A stretch of DNA of 11,702 nt. Source: Gammaproteobacteria bacterium (GTDB lineage Bacteria > Pseudomonadota > Gammaproteobacteria > CAJXQU01). Numbering within the stretch: position 1 is the first letter of the stretch; each line of letters starts with the position of its first letter. This document shows positions 7,082 to 11,702 of this stretch, one piece after another. Where the stretch lies: the NCBI GenBank assembly GCA_026984275.1, contig JALSSM010000261.1:1-11702 (forward strand), written 5' to 3'. The position numbers and the translations under genes were made by a program. A model generated the notes under the pieces. It saw only the letters and a program-made list of their open reading frames with translations. It ran no database searches and was not told the DNA's origin.

Positions 7082-10000
7082 ATGCTACAGCGACTCATAC
7101 AATTTGCTCTGACACAGCGTCTGTTAATTATCTTGATGACGGCCCTGTTGGTGGTGGCTGGCTGGAAAGCTTTTCAATCATTACCGATAGATGCCTTTCC
7201 CGATGTTTCAACGACCCAGGTAAAAATTATTATCAAGGCACCGGGAATGACGCCCGCCGAGGTCGAAACCCGGATCACCGCTCAGGTTGAGGTTGAAATG
7301 CTCGGTATTCCCAACCAGACGATGTTACGTTCTATATCGAAATATGCACTCACAGATATCACAGTGGATTTTGAAGAGGGTACGGATATTTACTGGGCAC
7401 GACAGCAAGTGTCGGAGCGCCTGAATGCAATCTGGAGTGATCTGCCCCCTGAGATTTCAGGTGGTATCGCACCAATGACAACACCGCTGGGCGAGATGTT
7501 CATGTTCACCATCGAAGGTGATATCTCGATCATGGAGAAACGAACCCTGCTGGACTGGATACTCCGCCCGGCTCTCCGAACGGTTCCTGGTGTCGCTGAT
7601 GTGAATGCCCTGGGTGGTCTGGTTCGAACCTTCGAAGTCGTCCCTGATAGCACGATGATGAACACACAGGGGGTGACACTGGACGTTCTCCGCTCAGCCC
7701 TTATAGAGAACAATCGTAATGACGGTGCCGGGCAGTTGATCGATGGTGAAGAAACGCTATTGATCAGAAGTGAAGGTAGTATTCTGTCTCTGGATGATGT
7801 GCGAAACATTATCGTTAAACCTCATCCTGTTGAACCAGTCAGGGTTGCAGATATTGCCACTGTCCGGATTGGTGCGCTGACACGTTACGGCGGCGTTACC
7901 CGCAATGGAGAAGGAGAAGCCGTCGAAGGTCTGGTGCTGGGCCTGCGGGGAGCAAATGCACGAAAACTGGTTGAAGGAGTTAGTCAGAAACTGGAAGAAT
8001 TACAATCAGCTTTACCACAAGGTGTCACCACGCGAGTATTTTATAATCGTGGTGATCTGGTGGATCGTGCTATTGGTACCGTGGCCAGAGCACTGGGTGA
8101 AGCGATCATTCTGGTTCTGATCCTGTTGGTAGTCTTTCTGGGTAATCTACGTGCTGCATTGACCGTGGCTCTGGTTCTACCTCTGGCGGCGCTCTCAACG
8201 GTTATTCTTATGCGACAATTTGATTTGTCGGCTAATCTCATGAGCCTGGGAGGGCTGGCAATTGCCATTGGTATGCTGGTGGACGCTGCCGTGGTGGTGG
8301 TCGAAAATATTGTCTCAGAAATGGCTCATCGACAGAACTCTGATCGTCTTCCACGGCTGCATGTGATTTATCGGGCCGTTTCCAGTGTCGCTCTTCCAGT
8401 CACGACGGGAATTGTTATCATTATGGTTGTCTTCCTGCCTTTGCTAACCCTCGAAGGGTTAGAAGGCAAGCTCTTTTCTCCTGTTGCGATCACGATTGTT
8501 TTTGCTCTGGGTGCGTCATTACTCCTGTCATTGACTGTGATCCCGGTACTGGCATCCGGATTGCTCAAAAGTGTGAATCATAAGGATCCTTTATTAGTGA
8601 GGGTGCTTGATAAAGTCTATACTCCTGTTCTGAAATTCTGCCTTCGTTTCAGCTGGATCCCGATTCTGGCCTCGCTTGTTGCGCTCATCTTCATGGTTGT
8701 TTTATATCTGCAACTGGGTAAAAGTTTCATGCCAACGATGGATGAAGGCAATATCATCGTCCAGACTGAAAAGCTGCCTTCTATCTCTCTTGATGAATCA
8801 ATGAGAATCGATACCATGGTTCAGAAGGCTATGCTTGAGAATATTCCAGAAGTGACGGGAGTTGTTGCCCGGGTTGGATCGGACGAGATTGGTCTTGACC
8901 CTATGGGACTCAATGAAACCGATATGTTTCTGGAGATTAAACCATCTACAGAGTGGCATGTTGCCAGTAAAGAAGCATTAATCGACAAAATCAGGGATGT
9001 TCTCAACGGTTTTCCTGGCCTGATCTATGGCTTTACTCAACCTATCGAAATGCGGGTTTCTGAAATGTTGACCGGCTCCAGAGGTGATGTGGCTATCAAA
9101 TTGTTTGGTGACGATTTGGATATACTCAACGAAAAATCACAAAAAATTGCCAATGTGGTTAGCCAGATCGAAGGTGCTGAAGAGGTGATTGCAGCACAAA
9201 ATGAAGGTGTTCAATACCTGCGAGTCGTTATCGACAGGTTGTCAATTGGCCGGATGGGCCTTTCTATTGATGAAGTGGAGGCAACATTACGCGCATTGAT
9301 CGAAGGTCAGAATGTGGGAACGATCTATGAAGCAGCCCGTCGGACTCCACTGGTCATCAAAGGCAAAGAAAGCCTGCGCCAATCTGTAGATCAATTCAAC
9401 AACCTGAGACTGACGATGCCAAATGGTAGTAGTATTCCATTGACGGATATTGCCCGTCTTGAACGTATTGAAGGTCCGGTAAAGATCAGCCGTGAGTCAG
9501 GTCGTCGTTCATCGACTATTACCGCGAATGTGAGTGGACGTGATCTGGTTGGTTTTGTCGATGAAGCCCGAAACACCGTTGCAAACCAGGTTCAATTACC
9601 AACGGGTTATTACCTTAAATGGGGCGGTCAGTTCGAAAATCAGCAACGTGCAGCCGCTCGTTTCTCAATTGTCATTCCAGCCGCTATTGGACTGATCTTT
9701 CTATTATTGTTTAGTACCTTTCGTTCCGTCAGTCAGTCTTTGTTGATCCTGACAAATATTCCTTTTGCCATGATTGGTGGTGTGGTGGCTCTCTGGGTTA
9801 CGGATGAATATATGTCCGTCCCGGCATCCGTTGGTTTTATCGCATTGCTTGGTATCGCAGTTCTCAACGGAATCGTTCTTGTCACCTTCTTCAATCAACT
9901 CAAAGAATTAGGTCATACTATCGAGCATGTCGTTATCGAAGGTGCAAGGAGACGGTTACGACCGGTCATGATGACCGCGAGTATCGCAGCATTCTCGCTC

Positions 10001-10141
10001 GTTCCATTACTCTTTGCCAGCGGTCCCGGTTCAGAAATACAAAGACCGTTAGCCATTGTGGTGATCGGGGGGCTGGTGACATCAACCGCTCTGACCTTGA
10101 TACTTTTACCTGTATTTTATCGATGGATAAATCGGAAATAA
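7082..10141 (+). CDS. Heavy-metal-type RND efflux pump (CzcA/CusA family), substrate unclear
   Basis: A 1019-residue inner-membrane proton-driven pump of the HME branch of the RND superfamily, slightly shorter than CzcA and CusA (about 1050-1060). Family marks include LPIDAFPDVSTTQVKI (34-49), two large periplasmic loops, and twelve membrane helices grouped at about 11-28, 338-490, 525-545 and the C-terminal third. TM4 carries AIGMLVDAAVVVVEN (395-409) with Asp401 and Glu408. The residue matching the first Asp of the CzcA motif is Ala395, as in CusA. However, by-eye alignment places Gln561 and Glu612 where CusA has its substrate methionines; only Met662 fits. The porter region (DPMGLNETDMFLEIKP, 606-621; QPIEMRVSEMLTGSRGD, 653-669) reads closer to CzcA. 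Metal export is therefore likely from family and context, but the ion is not decided. A ribosome site AAGGG lies 8 bases before the ATG. Confidence 0.93.
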   Translation: MLQRLIQFALTQRLLIILMTALLVVAGWKAFQSLPIDAFPDVSTTQVKIIIKAPGMTPAEVETRITAQVEVEMLGIPNQTMLRSISKYALTDITVDFEEGTDIYWARQQVSERLNAIWSDLPPEISGGIAPMTTPLGEMFMFTIEGDISIMEKRTLLDWILRPALRTVPGVADVNALGGLVRTFEVVPDSTMMNTQGVTLDVLRSALIENNRNDGAGQLIDGEETLLIRSEGSILSLDDVRNIIVKPHPVEPVRVADIATVRIGALTRYGGVTRNGEGEAVEGLVLGLRGANARKLVEGVSQKLEELQSALPQGVTTRVFYNRGDLVDRAIGTVARALGEAIILVLILLVVFLGNLRAALTVALVLPLAALSTVILMRQFDLSANLMSLGGLAIAIGMLVDAAVVVVENIVSEMAHRQNSDRLPRLHVIYRAVSSVALPVTTGIVIIMVVFLPLLTLEGLEGKLFSPVAITIVFALGASLLLSLTVIPVLASGLLKSVNHKDPLLVRVLDKVYTPVLKFCLRFSWIPILASLVALIFMVVLYLQLGKSFMPTMDEGNIIVQTEKLPSISLDESMRIDTMVQKAMLENIPEVTGVVARVGSDEIGLDPMGLNETDMFLEIKPSTEWHVASKEALIDKIRDVLNGFPGLIYGFTQPIEMRVSEMLTGSRGDVAIKLFGDDLDILNEKSQKIANVVSQIEGAEEVIAAQNEGVQYLRVVIDRLSIGRMGLSIDEVEATLRALIEGQNVGTIYEAARRTPLVIKGKESLRQSVDQFNNLRLTMPNGSSIPLTDIARLERIEGPVKISRESGRRSSTITANVSGRDLVGFVDEARNTVANQVQLPTGYYLKWGGQFENQQRAAARFSIVIPAAIGLIFLLLFSTFRSVSQSLLILTNIPFAMIGGVVALWVTDEYMSVPASVGFIALLGIAVLNGIVLVTFFNQLKELGHTIEHVVIEGARRRLRPVMMTASIAAFSLVPLLFASGPGSEIQRPLAIVVIGGLVTSTALTLILLPVFYRWINRK

Positions 10142-10146
10142 ACATT

Positions 10147-10455
10147 ATGACAGAGTCATTACTCACACTGATTTGTTCTCCTTCGTTGGAAAGACCACTC
10201 ATCGACTGGTTATTAGAGAAGGATGATATTCAAGGTTTTACCAGTAGTCACGCTTATGGTCATGGTAGTGATCCCGATAAACTTAGTTTGCGGGAACAAG
10301 TGGAAGGAAGGAAGAAACAGGTTGTCATTAACATCCATATGGATTCTGAAAGTGCGATGCTCGTCATCAATGACCTTAGAAAGGATTTCAAAGGAGCAAA
10401 GATTCATTACTGGTTAGTTCCGGTGATAGCGAGTGGTAATCTGTCGGGAAATTGA
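10147..10455 (+). CDS. DUF3240 family protein, last gene of the efflux operon
   Basis: A 102-residue soluble protein with no signal peptide. It matches the DUF3240 family as I remember it: an opening LLTLICSPSLERPLIDWLLE, then DDIQGFTSSHAYGHGSD, SLREQVEGRKKQVVINI, and an end FKGAKIHYWLVPVIASG. Members usually follow czcA-type pump genes. I recall, unverified, that the family belongs to the GlnB-like (PII/CutA) fold clan, which would suggest a small regulatory or metal-sensing trimer. No biochemical role is known to me. I chose ATG 10147, five bases after the pump stop, with GGA ten bases upstream, because family homology begins there. The ATG at 10123 would add eight residues and overlap the pump by 19 bases. 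Its stop is 7 bases from that of the convergent acyltransferase gene. Confidence 0.85.
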   Translation: MTESLLTLICSPSLERPLIDWLLEKDDIQGFTSSHAYGHGSDPDKLSLREQVEGRKKQVVINIHMDSESAMLVINDLRKDFKGAKIHYWLVPVIASGNLSGN

Positions 10456-10462
10456 TAGAAGG

Positions 10463-11269
10463 TTATACTTTTTCCATCACTTTCTTGCGAAACCAGGAAA
10501 TCAGATCAACATCTGATTGAATCGCTTTTATTGTTTCCTGGTTCATGATCTCACCCTGGTACAGGTTGATTGTCTTTCCTTTTTTATTCAATAACTCCAG
10601 ACCGTATCTCAGGGCATGAAGATGGGGTCCAAGCATATAAAACCAGGGACTGTTTCTACCTTTGACGGTGATCGGCAATACACTGGTTTTTGTCGATCTG
10701 GCCAGGCGCGCTATCTGTTGATTCCAGTTACCATCCGCGATAAATGGTTTTTTCAGGTGAATCTGTGAAACATTACCCGCAGGGAATGTGATCAGACAAT
10801 GTCCATCCTGTAACCATTGGTGGATTTCACGCATTTTCTTCAGGTTACTCTTTATAGCGACTTTATCTTTGAATGGGTTGACGCCAAGTATTAGCTCAGA
10901 AACAGGTGTTATCCTCTCCAGAAATACATTCGCCATAATTCGGATGTCTGGGCGGTTTTCTGACAAATAATCTAACAAAAGGAGTGCGTCCAAAGCTCCG
11001 AAAGGGTGATTGGCGATAATCAATAATGATCCTGTTTCGGGGATGTCAGTTTTTGTATGAACAGGATTTACAATGTATTTGATATCAAGGTGTTCTAGGA
11101 CATCTTTAATAAATTTCTGTGGGGATTTGTTGTCTCGTAGAGACTGGTAAATGTCTGATAGTTTTTTGAAGCCAAGCATTCTTTCGAATGGAGACCATGC
11201 TAATCTATTTAGACTGTCGTTTTGAACAATTTGAATATAACGACTGAGACGAAAGGGATCCGTTTCCAA
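10463..11269 (-). CDS. PlsC-like lysophospholipid acyltransferase family protein
   Basis: A glycerolipid acyltransferase-type protein of about 268 residues. The first catalytic block is ANHPFGALDALLLLDYL (86-102): NHPFGALD has His88 and Asp94 in the HPxGxxD form that I recall from the hemolysin/OlsA-like branch, rather than the classical HX4D of PlsC. The second block VNPFKDK (130-136) and the third FPAGNVSQI (162-170) correspond to the acceptor-binding regions, with FPAG replacing FPEG. VLPITVKGRNSPWFYMLG (197-214) and LYQGEIMN (236-243) fit the fourth block. It probably transfers an acyl chain to a lyso-lipid at the inner membrane; donor and acceptor are unknown. The start is uncertain: no ATG exists before residue 31 and the frame is closed at 11303, so I use TTG at 11267-11269, which has no good ribosome site. 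It converges on the DUF3240 gene. Confidence 0.82.
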   Translation of the reverse strand: METDPFRLSRYIQIVQNDSLNRLAWSPFERMLGFKKLSDIYQSLRDNKSPQKFIKDVLEHLDIKYIVNPVHTKTDIPETGSLLIIANHPFGALDALLLLDYLSENRPDIRIMANVFLERITPVSELILGVNPFKDKVAIKSNLKKMREIHQWLQDGHCLITFPAGNVSQIHLKKPFIADGNWNQQIARLARSTKTSVLPITVKGRNSPWFYMLGPHLHALRYGLELLNKKGKTINLYQGEIMNQETIKAIQSDVDLISWFRKKVMEKV

Positions 11270-11320
11270 TTGTGGGTGAGAGTCCGGGTGCTGAATATTT
11301 TGTTATCCAAAGGATAGAAA

Positions 11321-11351
11321 TGAAAACGCCCGGTAAGTCCGGGCGTTTTCA
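11321..11351 (-). terminator. Strong hairpin terminator after the lipoprotein gene
   Basis: A perfect 13-base-pair stem (arms 11321-11333 and 11339-11351, core CGCCCGG/CCGGGCG flanked by AAAA/TTTT) with a five-base loop TAAGT. It begins 18 bases after the lipoprotein stop. The AAAA/TTTT flanks supply a T tract in either orientation, so it could act on both strands. It separates the lipoprotein gene from the acyltransferase gene, which therefore probably needs its own promoter. Confidence 0.85.
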
Positions 11352-11369
11352 GAACATTGCAGTATTGAT

Positions 11370-11654
11370 TTACTTAAGGTGAGCAACACTACATTTAGCC
11401 GCAGAAAAAGAACCGCAAACAGCTGGATCTTTAGCGCCTGTTGCCAGTTTACCATCCGCATATGCAGCCTGGTTGTCACCACCATAAGTGAAAGTACCGA
11501 GTTCAACAACATTTCCCTGCATATCGACACCAGTTGTCTGACCCATTGAAGCAGCAATCTCTTCAGATCTCATATTACTGCCACCTGTTGCAGCACATGA
11601 TGCGATAATTACGACAGCAAAAACTGCCCCGATCGAAATAAGTGTTTTTTTCAT
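11370..11654 (-). CDS. Small lipoprotein, 94 aa, unknown function
   Basis: A lipoprotein precursor: basic MKK, a hydrophobic core (residues 5-18) and a lipobox ending IASC with the acylated Cys at 20. Residue +2 is Ala, which favours outer-membrane sorting. The mature chain is only about 75 residues. It is hydrophilic, rich in Ala/Gly and Asn/Gln, with the segment VELGTFTYGGDNQAAY in the middle and two cysteines, Cys80 and Cys88, near the C-terminus (VCGSFSAAKC) that could form a disulfide in the periplasm. I do not recognise the family. A GGGGAG ribosome site lies five bases before the ATG, and an AT-rich leader and a strong terminator bracket the gene, so it looks like a well-expressed single-gene unit. 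Confidence 0.82.
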   Translation of the reverse strand: MKKTLISIGAVFAVVIIASCAATGGSNMRSEEIAASMGQTTGVDMQGNVVELGTFTYGGDNQAAYADGKLATGAKDPAVCGSFSAAKCSVAHLK

Positions 11655-11659
11655 AAAGA

Positions 11660-11665
11660 CTCCCC
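11660..11665 (-). promoter_or_regulatory. Strong ribosome binding site of the lipoprotein gene
   Basis: On the minus strand this reads GGGGAG, five bases before the ATG at 11654. It fixes the start and fits a highly translated gene. Confidence 0.7.
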
Positions 11666-11686
11666 TTTATATTTATATTATTTAGA

Positions 11687-11692
11687 ATTATA
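11687..11692 (-). promoter_or_regulatory. Possible -10 box of the lipoprotein gene
   Basis: The minus strand reads TATAAT exactly, in an AT-rich leader about 32 bases before the ATG. The matching -35 would lie beyond the window edge, and a TATAAT in such AT-rich sequence can occur by chance. Confidence 0.25.
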
Positions 11693-11702
11693 TAATTATC
11701 AG

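Noticed and set aside
7390..7809. 139-codon open frame on the minus strand inside the pump gene
   Set aside because: It lies wholly antisense to a conserved RND coding region, has a Ser/Arg-rich composition typical of shadow frames and has no recognisable domain.
10456..10462. Search for a terminator between the convergent DUF3240 and acyltransferase genes
   Set aside because: The gap is seven bases and I see no stable hairpin with a T tract there or just inside either gene end.
11303..11557. 84-codon minus-strand frame overlapping the lipoprotein gene
   Set aside because: It runs through the terminator hairpin and shares sequence with the lipoprotein gene, which has the lipobox and the ribosome site.

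Overview
The window looks like a mid-GC gammaproteobacterial chromosome segment. The estimate of roughly 43-46% G+C is by eye. The evidence is a long HrpA-type RNA helicase C-terminal half that closely resembles the enterobacterial protein, a proteobacterial CzcCBA/CusCBA-type tripartite efflux operon with a DUF3240 gene behind it, and tightly packed genes with short overlaps. I saw no tRNA, rRNA, CRISPR array, insertion sequence or phage gene.

Left part (1-3448, + strand): the window opens inside hrpA, whose frame is open from base 1; the first ATG at 82 is internal. Its stop overlaps the start of an unrecognised 500-residue exported or membrane protein with a signal peptide, a large extracytoplasmic region and two or three C-terminal membrane segments. 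That gene converges, with only 12 bases between stops, on a minus-strand gene (3461-3952) for a small membrane-tethered LuxR-type helix-turn-helix regulator.

Centre (4088-10455, + strand): a five-gene unit runs divergently from the regulator. It encodes a cytochrome b561-like membrane cytochrome, a TolC/CzcC outer-membrane channel, a CzcB/CusB periplasmic adaptor, a 1019-residue heavy-metal-type RND pump and a 102-residue DUF3240 protein. The first three genes are joined by 4-base ATGA overlaps, the pump follows after 5 bases, and DUF3240 follows after 5 bases (or overlaps the pump if an earlier ATG is used). This is almost certainly one operon. The channel, adaptor and pump should form an envelope-spanning export machine. 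The cytochrome suggests a redox link, and the divergent regulator is the natural candidate to control it. By eye, the pump has neither the full set of CzcA intramembrane acidic residues nor the full CusA methionine triad, so its substrate is open.

Right part (10463-11654, - strand): a PlsC-like acyltransferase gene converges on the operon with a 7-base gap. Beyond a strong hairpin terminator lies a small lipoprotein gene with a very good ribosome binding site.

The most interesting material is the regulator / b561 / RND / DUF3240 locus as a unit, a palindrome in the divergent promoter region, the unknown protein attached to hrpA, and a marked excess of GATC tetranucleotides across the whole window.
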